Below are positions 54,788 to 62,420 of a stretch of 64,000 nt of DNA, piece by piece. A program made the position numbers and the translations under genes. The stretch is from contig NZ_CP060716.1 of NCBI RefSeq assembly GCF_014396385.1, forward strand, positions 2,170,001-2,234,000. Reading direction: 5' to 3'. The DNA comes from Leucobacter denitrificans. GTDB taxonomy: Bacteria > Actinomycetota > Actinomycetes > Actinomycetales > Microbacteriaceae. Position 1 is the stretch's first letter; every line of letters starts with the position of its first letter. The notes beneath the pieces were generated by a model. The model saw only the letters and a list, made by a program, of their open reading frames with translations, had not been told where the DNA came from and did no database searches.

Positions 54788-55282
54788 CTAGTGGCCCTGC
54801 GATGCGAGTCGCTCCTGAGCCTCGACGATGAGCTTCTCGGCAGCTGCCGCTGAGCCCCAGGCGTCAACCTTGACCCACTTGCCATCTTCGAGATCCTTGT
54901 AGCGCTCGAAGAAGTGTGCGATCTCTTTGCGGGTGTACTCAGGGATATCGTCCACGTCCTGAATGTGGCTCCAGCGTGGATCCTTCACCTGCACCGCAAC
55001 GACCTTGTCGTCTCCGCCTGCCTCGTCGCTCATGTGCAGAACGCCGACCGGGCGCACCTTGATGCCAACACCGGGGTAGACCGGGTAGTCGAGCAGCACG
55101 AGCACGTCAAGCGGATCGCCATCTTCGCCGAGCGTCTCCTCAAAGAACCCGTAGTCGGCGGGGTAAACAAAATTCGTGTACAGCACGCGGTCGAGGTAGA
55201 CGCGACCGGTCTCGTGGTCAATCTCGTACTTGTTACGGCTTCCCTTGGGAATTTCGATGACGGCGTCGAATGCGGCGGTCAT
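54788..55282 (-). CDS. ppa: Inorganic pyrophosphatase
   Basis: A 164-residue soluble family I enzyme: VIEIPKGSRNKYEIDHETG, VYPADYGFFEETLGEDGDPLDVLVLLD (the D-x-D-P-x-D metal signature) and VKDPRWSHIQDVDDIP. It drives biosynthesis by removing pyrophosphate. The ATG at 55282 follows GAAGGAGC. Divergent from tilS, with a 90-base gap; this ppa-tilS pairing is common in Actinobacteria. Confidence 0.95.
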   Translation of the reverse strand: MTAAFDAVIEIPKGSRNKYEIDHETGRVYLDRVLYTNFVYPADYGFFEETLGEDGDPLDVLVLLDYPVYPGVGIKVRPVGVLHMSDEAGGDDKVVAVQVKDPRWSHIQDVDDIPEYTRKEIAHFFERYKDLEDGKWVKVDAWGSAAAAEKLIVEAQERLASQGH

Positions 55283-55359
55283 GCGCGCTCCTTCGTGTGT
55301 ATGGCCGTCAGAAGCGGCCGAGTTAACGGTGTAATGCCGAGAACAAGCGTACCCGACGG

Positions 55360-55365
55360 TAGCGT
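55360..55365 (+). promoter_or_regulatory. Candidate leaderless -10 (TAGCGT) of tilS
   Basis: TAGCGT ends seven bases before the GTG at 55373 in the ppa-tilS gap. Confidence 0.4.
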
Positions 55366-55372
55366 GGGTGGT

Positions 55373-56437
55373 GTGAATCACCCCGCGCACATGCTCACTC
55401 GGCTGTCGGTGCGGCGTGCGCTGCAGTCGGTGGATCGCGGCGCGCTTGTGCTCGTCGGGCTTTCGGGCGGTGCCGATTCGCTCGCGCTCGCCGCGGCTCT
55501 TGCGGCTGAGGCTGGTGCGGCTGGGGTGCGGGCCGGGGCAATCGTGGTGGATCATGGCCTGCAAGCTGGCTCTGCCGATATTGCGGCACGTGCCGCAGCA
55601 CAGGCACGCGAGCTTGGACTCGAAGAGGTGCACGTGCTCAGGGTGCAGGTAGATGCCGGTGCGACTCAGAGCGAGGGGCCGGAATCTGCGGCACGCGCTG
55701 CGCGGTATGCAGCATTCGAAGAGATCGCACAGAGCACAGGGGCAATAGCGATCCTCACAGCGCACACGCGAGACGACCAGGCAGAGCAGGTGCTGCTCGC
55801 GCTCGCACGCGGGTCAGGCACTCGCAGCCTCGCCGGCATTCCGCCGATCCGCCAATTGAACGACTCGACTGCGCTTATTCGCCCGTTTCTTGCAGAAGAC
55901 CCAGAGGTGCGCCGCGCGACAACCGTCGCCGCCTGCGAGGAGCTGGGGCTTGAGGCGTGGAGCGATCCACACAATATCGACCACACATATGCGCGAGTGC
56001 GGGTTCGCGAGGTGCTCATGCCCGCGATTGCTGAGGCGCTTGGTGCCGGGGTTCCGGTCGGCCTTGCGAGAAGTGCGGATCTGGCCCGCGAGGACGCGGA
56101 GGCACTCGACGTCTGGGCTGCTCAAGTCTTTACCGAGATTGTGCGTGTTGTGGACGAAGGCGAACCGGCCGCCACGATCGAAGCATCGGACGTCAAACGG
56201 CTCGCAGAACTCCCGGCTGCGGTGCGGCAGCGCGTGATCCACCGGGTCGCAAGTCAGGTGTTTGGTGCGAGCCTCGGTCGCTCGCACACACTCGCCATTG
56301 CTGCGCTCGTGACGAAGTGGATCGGGCAAGGCCCCATCTTTGTGCCCGGCATTCGCGTTACTCGAGCTGCGGGAGCGCTGCGCTTTGAGCGACAGCACGG
56401 TTCGCCGCGGAAGGCAAAAACGAACAAGCAGGGCTGA
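55373..56437 (+). CDS. tilS: tRNA(Ile)-lysidine synthase
   Basis: A 354-residue N-type ATP-pyrophosphatase: VLVGLSGGADSLALAAAL (SGGxDS), IVVDHGLQ, and LTAHTRDDQAEQVLLALARGSG. It converts C34 of tRNA-Ile(CAU) to lysidine, so the tRNA reads AUA. The GTG at 55373 is the first sensible start past the divergent ppa; a longer frame to 54914 overlaps ppa. Twenty-two bases separate it from hpt. Confidence 0.94.
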   Translation: MNHPAHMLTRLSVRRALQSVDRGALVLVGLSGGADSLALAAALAAEAGAAGVRAGAIVVDHGLQAGSADIAARAAAQARELGLEEVHVLRVQVDAGATQSEGPESAARAARYAAFEEIAQSTGAIAILTAHTRDDQAEQVLLALARGSGTRSLAGIPPIRQLNDSTALIRPFLAEDPEVRRATTVAACEELGLEAWSDPHNIDHTYARVRVREVLMPAIAEALGAGVPVGLARSADLAREDAEALDVWAAQVFTEIVRVVDEGEPAATIEASDVKRLAELPAAVRQRVIHRVASQVFGASLGRSHTLAIAALVTKWIGQGPIFVPGIRVTRAAGALRFERQHGSPRKAKTNKQG

Positions 56438-56447
56438 ATTCGCGCAC

Positions 56448-56453
56448 TACGAT
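56448..56453 (+). promoter_or_regulatory. -10 element of a leaderless promoter (TACGAT)
   Basis: TACGAT ends six bases before the hpt ATG at 56460, which has no ribosome binding site. Confidence 0.5.
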
Positions 56454-56459
56454 GGATCC

Positions 56460-57017
56460 ATGGACGCGAAACAACTGGGGGATGACCTCACTGAGGTGCT
56501 GCACACAGAAGCCGAGCTGCGAGACCGACTCGCCGAACTGGCTCGAGAGATCGAACGCGATTACGCCGAGCAACCGCCGCTACTCGTAGGTGTGCTCAAG
56601 GGCGCGGTCATGGTTATGGCCGACCTTGCGCGTGAACTGAACTTCCATGCGCAGATGGACTGGATGGCCGTCTCATCGTACGGCGCGGGAACGAAGTCGA
56701 GCGGTGTCGTGCGAATCCTCAAAGACCTCGACTCAGATATCACTGGTCGCGACGTGCTCATTGTCGAAGACATTATTGACTCGGGTCTTACTCTGTCGTG
56801 GCTCAAGGAGAACCTGCAGAGCCGCGGGGCAAAGTCTGTGCGTATCTGCACGATGCTTCGCAAGCCCAAGGCTCTCAAAGTCGAGATTGACGTTGAGTAC
56901 GTCGGCTTCGACATTCCCGTCGAGTTCGTTGTTGGGTATGGGCTCGACTACGCAGAGGATTACCGCAACCTGCGTGACGTCGCGATTCTCGCGCCGCACG
57001 TTTATAGCGGCGAATAA
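56460..57017 (+). CDS. hpt: Hypoxanthine phosphoribosyltransferase
   Basis: A 185-residue enzyme: VLKGAVMVMADLARELNF, the PRPP motif VLIVEDIIDSGLTLSWLKENL, and VGYGLDYAEDYRNLRDVAILAP. It salvages hypoxanthine and guanine with PRPP. The short leaderless promoter before the ATG supports 56460. Between tilS and ftsH, as in most Actinobacteria. Confidence 0.95.
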   Translation: MDAKQLGDDLTEVLHTEAELRDRLAELAREIERDYAEQPPLLVGVLKGAVMVMADLARELNFHAQMDWMAVSSYGAGTKSSGVVRILKDLDSDITGRDVLIVEDIIDSGLTLSWLKENLQSRGAKSVRICTMLRKPKALKVEIDVEYVGFDIPVEFVVGYGLDYAEDYRNLRDVAILAPHVYSGE

Positions 57018-57123
57018 CAGATCGCTCCGCCGAGAGCGTACAGCGCGCACGAGACGAGATAAGTTTCAGGTGCCTCGGATACGCTTACGTTGCTGCATAG
57101 ACTGCTGACCGAAAGGCCCGAAC

Positions 57124-59097
57124 TTGGCTGAACAAGCGCCTAAGACCCCTTCCCGGGGCCGACGCCTACTTCGAGGACCACTCCTCTACTTCATCATCGC
57201 ACTCGTGTTCGTGATGATTGGGTGGTCGTTCTTGTCGGGCGGCAACTCGGCAGAGGTGAATACCGATCGCGGGCTTGAGCTCATTGCTGAGGGCAGCGTG
57301 AAGCAGGCCGAGATTGTCGATGGTGATCAGCGGGTCAACCTGACACTCGAAAAGGTCGACGCAGATGCGGGCACCGACAGCGTCTACTTCTACTACGTGA
57401 ATCAGCGCGGCACCGAGGTCATTCAGGCAATCGATGAGGCGCAGCCCGAAGAGGGCTTCAACGACGTTGTACCGCAGCCGAACCCCTTCTGGTCGCTGCT
57501 CGGTATTCTGCTTCCGCTCCTCCTTATCGGTGTGCTGCTGTGGTGGATGATGTCGTCGATGCAGGGTGGCCGTGGTGTCATGCAGTTCGGCAAGTCCAAG
57601 GCGAAGCTGGTCTCGAAGGAGACCCCGGTCGTCACGTTTGCTGACGTCGCTGGTGCTGACGAAGCAGTGGAAGAGCTGCAGGAGATCAAAGACTTCTTGC
57701 AAGACGCATCACGCTTTCAGGCGGTCGGTGCGCGAATCCCGAAGGGTGTGCTGCTTTACGGCCCTCCCGGAACAGGTAAGACCCTGCTCGCTCGCGCAGT
57801 CGCGGGCGAGGCCGGTGTGCCGTTCTACTCGATCTCTGGTTCTGACTTCGTTGAGATGTTCGTCGGTGTCGGCGCGAGCCGCGTGCGAGATCTCTTTAAA
57901 GAGGCAAAAGCAAATGCCCCGGCGATCATCTTCGTCGATGAGATTGACGCGGTTGGGCAACGACGCGGCCAGGGCATGGGCGGCGGCCACGACGAGCGCG
58001 AGCAGACTCTGAACCAGTTGCTCGTGGAGATGGATGGCTTCGATCCGAAGACCAACGTCATCATGATCGCTGCGACGAACCGCCCAGACATGCTCGACCC
58101 GGCGCTTCTGCGCCCAGGTCGTTTCGACCGTCAGATCGGGGTCGATGCGCCAGACATGAAGGGTCGCCTCAAGATTCTTCAGGTGCATGCGAAGGGCAAG
58201 CCGCTCTCGAAGAACGTCGACCTCGACGTCGTCGCGCGCAAGACCCCGGGATTCTCGGGTGCCGATCTCGCAAACGTGCTTAACGAGGCTGCCTTGCTCA
58301 CCGCCAGGTCGAATGCGCAGCTCATTGATAACCGCGCGCTCGATGAGGCGATTGACCGCGTGATTGCCGGGCCGCAGCGGCGTACCCGCATGATGAAGGA
58401 TCGCGAGAAGCTCATCACGGCATACCACGAGGGCGGTCACGCACTCGTTGCAGCAGCACTCAATCACACCGATCCCGTGACGAAAATCACCATTCTCCCG
58501 CGCGGTCGCGCGCTCGGTTACACGATGGTGATTCCGCTTGAAGACAAGTACTCGGTCACGCGCAACGAACTGCAAGATCAGCTCGCGTACGCACTCGGCG
58601 GCCGCGTCGCCGAAGAGCTCGTATTCCATGACCCGACAACGGGCGCTGGCAACGACATCGAGAAGGCGACCGCAACCGCTCGCAAGATGGTCACCGACTA
58701 TGGCATGACCGTCTCGGTGGGCCCGGTGAAGCTCGGCCAAGCCCAGCCTGGTGCTTTCATGGGCGAGTTCGGTCAGTCGCGTGATTACTCCGAGGGAGTG
58801 GCCGTTCAGATTGATGCCGAGGTGCGCGCATTCGTTGAGCAGGCCCACAACGAGGCCTACGAACTGCTCGTCAAGAACCGCGACACCCTCGATCTGCTTG
58901 CGCGCGAGCTTCTTGAAAAAGAGACGCTCGACCACAATCAGCTCGCTGAGATCTTCAAAGATGTGCAGAAGCTTGATCCGCGACCTGTGTGGTTGTCGGG
59001 CAGCGACAGGCCGGTGTCTGATCGACCACCGATCGAGGTGCCGCCGGCGCCCGCTCCGGAGTCACCTGACACACCGACGTCTGACGACGACGAGTAG
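57124..59097 (+). CDS. ftsH: ATP-dependent zinc metalloprotease FtsH
   Basis: A 657-residue membrane AAA protease. Two N-terminal helices flank a small external domain ([40 protein letters not shown]), then AAA with [33 protein letters not shown] and the arginine fingers, then the zinc site HEGGH and the distal Asp. It degrades damaged membrane proteins. The start is a TTG at 57124 with AAAGG eight bases upstream. The C-terminal tail is Pro/Asp-rich, usual here. Confidence 0.95.
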   Translation: MAEQAPKTPSRGRRLLRGPLLYFIIALVFVMIGWSFLSGGNSAEVNTDRGLELIAEGSVKQAEIVDGDQRVNLTLEKVDADAGTDSVYFYYVNQRGTEVIQAIDEAQPEEGFNDVVPQPNPFWSLLGILLPLLLIGVLLWWMMSSMQGGRGVMQFGKSKAKLVSKETPVVTFADVAGADEAVEELQEIKDFLQDASRFQAVGARIPKGVLLYGPPGTGKTLLARAVAGEAGVPFYSISGSDFVEMFVGVGASRVRDLFKEAKANAPAIIFVDEIDAVGQRRGQGMGGGHDEREQTLNQLLVEMDGFDPKTNVIMIAATNRPDMLDPALLRPGRFDRQIGVDAPDMKGRLKILQVHAKGKPLSKNVDLDVVARKTPGFSGADLANVLNEAALLTARSNAQLIDNRALDEAIDRVIAGPQRRTRMMKDREKLITAYHEGGHALVAAALNHTDPVTKITILPRGRALGYTMVIPLEDKYSVTRNELQDQLAYALGGRVAEELVFHDPTTGAGNDIEKATATARKMVTDYGMTVSVGPVKLGQAQPGAFMGEFGQSRDYSEGVAVQIDAEVRAFVEQAHNEAYELLVKNRDTLDLLARELLEKETLDHNQLAEIFKDVQKLDPRPVWLSGSDRPVSDRPPIEVPPAPAPESPDTPTSDDDE

Positions 59098-59100
59098 GGT
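59095..59100 (+). promoter_or_regulatory. -10 element of a leaderless promoter (TAGGGT), overlapping the ftsH stop
   Basis: TAGGGT includes the ftsH TAG and ends six bases before the folE GTG, so the folate genes can be transcribed apart from ftsH. Confidence 0.5.
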
Positions 59101-59106
59101 ACAAGT

Positions 59107-59700
59107 GTGAACGCGGGAGTGGATCGGGAGCGGATCGCTCGTGCGGTGCGTGAAATGCTCTGTGCGATTGGAGCTGATCCGGACAGCGTGGAGCTTCAGG
59201 AAACTCCACGCCGGGTTGCGGAGTCGTACGGGGAGTTCTTTGCTGGCATGGGTGTCGATCCCGGCTCGTTGCTCGTCGATGCCGCGGTTCCGGTGAACGG
59301 AGACACTGGCGAACTCGTATTGATGCGAGACATCTCGCTCCGCTCAGTCTGCGAGCACCACCTGCTGCCGTTCCGCGGTCGCGCCCATATCGCCTATCAG
59401 CCGGGAGAACGCGTTGTCGGATTGAGCGCACTGCCTCGCGTCGTTGCTGCTCTCGCAGCGCGCCCGCAAGTACAGGAGCGACTCGGTGAGCAGATTGCGC
59501 AGGTACTCGAAGATGGGCTCTCACCGCGCGGGGTTGTCGTGGTGCTCGAGGCCAAGCACGGGTGCGTAGCGGATCGGGGAGTGCGCGAAACCGATGTCGA
59601 GGCAGTGACCATTGCTTCCCGTGGCGCACTTGCAGACCCCGCGGCTAGGGCCGAAGTTCTCGCACTCATCGGGCCAGGTGTCGAAAGGCAGTCGAAGTGA
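59107..59700 (+). CDS. folE: GTP cyclohydrolase I
   Basis: A 197-residue enzyme (EC 3.5.4.16) that makes dihydroneopterin triphosphate, first step of folate synthesis. SLRSVCEHHLLPFRGRAHIAYQPGERVVGLSALPRVV holds the zinc Cys-His pair; VVVLEAKHGCVADRGVRE holds the second Cys. The GTG at 59107 lies six bases after a leaderless -10. The stop overlaps folP. Confidence 0.95.
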   Translation: MNAGVDRERIARAVREMLCAIGADPDSVELQETPRRVAESYGEFFAGMGVDPGSLLVDAAVPVNGDTGELVLMRDISLRSVCEHHLLPFRGRAHIAYQPGERVVGLSALPRVVAALAARPQVQERLGEQIAQVLEDGLSPRGVVVVLEAKHGCVADRGVRETDVEAVTIASRGALADPAARAEVLALIGPGVERQSK

Positions 59701-60917
59701 GGCGCACACACATCATGGGCGTGCTTAACATTACTGAGGATTCGTTCAGTGATGGGGGTAAATACCTGGGCACTGAAGCGGCGCTCGAGCAGGCGCAACG
59801 CCTGGTGAGCGAAGGCGCCACCATCATCGACGTCGGTGGCGAATCAACGAGACCGGGTGCTATACCCGTGCCACGCGAAGTCGAACTCGCTCGGGTCGTA
59901 CCCGTAATCGAAACGCTCGCAGCAGATGGTATCGCCGTATCGATCGACACTTTTCACGCCGAAACCGCAGCCGCAGCTGTTCGCGCTGGCGCCCGGTATA
60001 TCAATGATGTCTCGGGCGGGTTACACGATCCACAGATGCTTTCTGTCGCGGCCGAGGCATCGCGCGACGCGCAAGTGACCTACATTGCGGGCCACTGGCG
60101 CGGCATTCCAGATCTCGCCCACACGCGCTCGCACTACGACGACGTGGTCACCGATGTGCGCTCGGCGCTCGGCGACATCGCGGCCGCTGCGCTCGCCGCA
60201 GGGGTTGAGCGCTCGAAGCTGATTCTCGACCCGGGCCTCGGGTTCGACAAGACCGGAGAGCAGTGCTGGGAGATTCTCCGACGACTTGATGAGCTCCAGT
60301 CGCTCGGATACCCGGTGCTCATTGGCGCGTCTCGAAAGCGGATGATCTCGGAAGCGCTCGCGGGTGTCGTCGGTGCGACACCTGAGTCCCGTGACCTTGC
60401 GACGTCGGTCGTGAGCGCACTCGCTGCAAGGGCTGGAGCCTGGGGTGTTCGCGTGCACGACGTGGCCGCGACCTCGGCCGCTCTCGCCATCGAGCGCGCG
60501 TGGCAGGGCGAATCGATCGCAGCCACCTCGACGACGGTTCCGGCGTGGGGGCAAGACCACATTCGGCTCACAGGGCTCGAGGTGTTCGCGCACCACGGCG
60601 TCTTTGATTTCGAGCGCGAACAGGGCCAGAAATTCCTCGTCGACGCCGACGTGCAGGTGGATCTGCGCGCGGCCTCGGCAAACGACGACCTTGCGAGCAC
60701 GGTGCACTATGGTGAACTCGCGGAGGCGATCGTCGCGGCCGTATCGAACGACCCGGTTGACCTCATTGAGACGGTTGCTGAGCGTGTGGCCGAGGTCGCG
60801 CTGTCATTCTCTGCGGTGACAGAGGCGCGCGTCACGATCCACAAACCCGATGCCCCAATCGAGGCCGAATTTGCTGATGTGTCAGTGACGGTCGTGCGAC
60901 ACCGAGGAGCGAGATGA
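59697..60917 (+). CDS. folP: Dihydropteroate synthase - dihydroneopterin aldolase fusion (FolP-FolB)
   Basis: A 406-residue bifunctional protein. Residues 1-270 are dihydropteroate synthase: MGVLNITEDSFSDGG, ATIIDVGGESTRPG, INDVSGGLHDP, LILDPGLGFDKT and IGASRKRMIS. After a linker WQGESIAATSTTVPAWG comes a complete aldolase from about 287 (DHIRLTGLEVFAHHGVFDFEREQGQKFLVDADVQVDLRAA; LIETVAERVAEVAL). There is no start codon before the aldolase part, so it is a true fusion. Start GTG overlaps the folE stop, and the stop overlaps folK. Confidence 0.92.
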   Translation: MRRTHIMGVLNITEDSFSDGGKYLGTEAALEQAQRLVSEGATIIDVGGESTRPGAIPVPREVELARVVPVIETLAADGIAVSIDTFHAETAAAAVRAGARYINDVSGGLHDPQMLSVAAEASRDAQVTYIAGHWRGIPDLAHTRSHYDDVVTDVRSALGDIAAAALAAGVERSKLILDPGLGFDKTGEQCWEILRRLDELQSLGYPVLIGASRKRMISEALAGVVGATPESRDLATSVVSALAARAGAWGVRVHDVAATSAALAIERAWQGESIAATSTTVPAWGQDHIRLTGLEVFAHHGVFDFEREQGQKFLVDADVQVDLRAASANDDLASTVHYGELAEAIVAAVSNDPVDLIETVAERVAEVALSFSAVTEARVTIHKPDAPIEAEFADVSVTVVRHRGAR

Positions 60918-61426
60918 TCGCGCAGCTCGTGCCCGTGCTCATCGCATTTGGCGCAAACCTTGGGGACAGAGGCGAGACCATTCGCGCAGCTCAACGCGAA
61001 CTCGCGGCGTCACCCAGCATCTCAAATTTTGCGGCGTCGCCGCTGCGCGAAACCATCGCGCTGAAGCTCGACGGCACCGATCCAGACGCGCCGCGGTACA
61101 TCAACGGAGTGGCAACCGCTGACACGACACTCGATCCACACGCGCTGCTCGATCTCATGCAGCGCATCGAGCACGATCACGGTCGAGAGCGCGGCGAGCG
61201 ATGGGGGGATCGCACGCTCGACATTGATCTCATACTCTTCGGCGGTCGGGTCATTCAAGATGACCGCCTCACAGTGCCGCATCCGCGCGCGCACGAGCGA
61301 GATTTCGTGTTGTCGCCCTGGCTCGACCTCGACCCGCACGCGGTGCTCATGGGGCACGGACGAGTGGCGGATCTGCTCGAACGAGTGGGGGATACGACGT
61401 CGCCACTCGCGGAGGCAGACTCGTGA
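60914..61426 (+). CDS. folK: 2-amino-4-hydroxy-6-hydroxymethyldihydropteridine pyrophosphokinase
   Basis: A 170-residue HPPK: IAFGANLGDRGETIRAAQREL at the N-terminus, YINGVATADTTLDPHALLDLMQRIEHDHGRERGERWGDRTLDIDLILFGG (the R-W-x-x-R-x-x-D-x-D signature) and VPHPRAHERDFVLSPWLDLDP. It supplies the pterin pyrophosphate used by FolP. The ATG overlaps the fusion gene stop (ATGA) and its stop overlaps the next gene. Confidence 0.95.
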   Translation: MIAQLVPVLIAFGANLGDRGETIRAAQRELAASPSISNFAASPLRETIALKLDGTDPDAPRYINGVATADTTLDPHALLDLMQRIEHDHGRERGERWGDRTLDIDLILFGGRVIQDDRLTVPHPRAHERDFVLSPWLDLDPHAVLMGHGRVADLLERVGDTTSPLAEADS

Positions 61427-61926
61427 GCCGCACCCCAGAGTTTCAAAAGCTGAACCCGGTCAACCTGTTCGGTGCGATCGCCATCGGTGTTGGCCTTGGG
61501 CTTGCAGTGCAGTTCATCTTGAAATCGCGTGGGTTATCGCCGCTCGTGCCTCCGTATTCGATGGCCATCACACTCGTGTTGCTTGCGGCGCTGCTCATCG
61601 TGCTTGGGCTACGGCTGCGTCGACATGTGGCCACTGGTACTGGTGCGGTGAACCCGTTTCAGGCTGTCAGGTTGCTTGCGACTGCCCGTGCCGGGCAGAT
61701 AGTCGGCTCGCTGTTCAGCGGGTTCGGTGGCGGGCTGCTGCTTATCCTCGTTGGGCGCAGCGTGCCAGCGCCCAGTGCGACGTGGCTGCCAATGGTCGTG
61801 ACCGGCGCGGCCGGGCTCGTGCTGCTCGTGTGCGCCATCATTGCTGAGCGAATGTGCCGCGTTCCTCCGAATGACACGGGTGAAGACGGCGAAGAAGACA
61901 CGGGCCTCGCTAGGCTTGAGGCGTGA
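61423..61926 (+). CDS. DUF3180 family membrane protein
   Basis: A 167-residue protein with four helices (LFGAIAIGVGLGLAVQFIL; YSMAITLVLLAALLIVLGLRLRRH; AGQIVGSLFSGFGGGLLLILVGR; MVVTGAAGLVLLVCAIIAERM), matching DUF3180, which always follows folK in Actinobacteria (family knowledge). Function unknown. GTG start overlaps folK by four bases; its own stop overlaps the next gene. Confidence 0.85.
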   Translation: MSRTPEFQKLNPVNLFGAIAIGVGLGLAVQFILKSRGLSPLVPPYSMAITLVLLAALLIVLGLRLRRHVATGTGAVNPFQAVRLLATARAGQIVGSLFSGFGGGLLLILVGRSVPAPSATWLPMVVTGAAGLVLLVCAIIAERMCRVPPNDTGEDGEEDTGLARLEA

Positions 61927-62420
61927 CTGAGCAAACTCTTTCTGAAGCAACACCAAATTGGCAGCGAGTGTCGCCCAAGTACGCAATGGCAGACCTCGCA
62001 ATCAACCTCGTGACCTCGCTCGTGCCCTTGGTTGCGCTTGTGATTCTGTTGGTTGTGCGCGATGGTGACGTGTCGCCGTGGTGGAGCATTGGCCTCGGTG
62101 CTCTCGTAGTGATTTTTATCGTGAACTCGTTGCTCGCGTTTCGACGGGTCAAGGCGATCGGCTATGTGCTCAGGGAAGACGACCTGCTGTTTCGGCGAGG
62201 CATCATGTTCGAGCGCATCGTTGCGGTGCCCTATGGGAGGCTGCAACTGGTTGACGTGAATCGCGGCCCACTGCTCCGAGCACTTGATCTATCGACGCTG
62301 AAGTTTGTGACCGCGGCGGTTGCGACGGGTGTGCAACTCCCAGGTCTCGCCCGCGAAGACGCGGAGGCACTGCGTGATCGGCTTGTCGAACTCGCAGAAT
62401 CGAGAAGGTCGGGCCTGTGA
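61923..62420 (+). CDS. PH-domain (bPH_2/DUF304) membrane protein, small
   Basis: A 165-residue protein: two helices (LAINLVTSLVPLVALVILLVVR; WWSIGLGALVVIFIVNSLLAF), then the bacterial PH domain VLREDDLLFRRGIMFERIVAVPYGRLQLVDVNRGPLLRALDLSTLKF. It pairs with the large gene downstream (YdbS with YdbT). Start GTG overlaps the DUF3180 stop. Confidence 0.88.
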   Translation: MTEQTLSEATPNWQRVSPKYAMADLAINLVTSLVPLVALVILLVVRDGDVSPWWSIGLGALVVIFIVNSLLAFRRVKAIGYVLREDDLLFRRGIMFERIVAVPYGRLQLVDVNRGPLLRALDLSTLKFVTAAVATGVQLPGLAREDAEALRDRLVELAESRRSGL

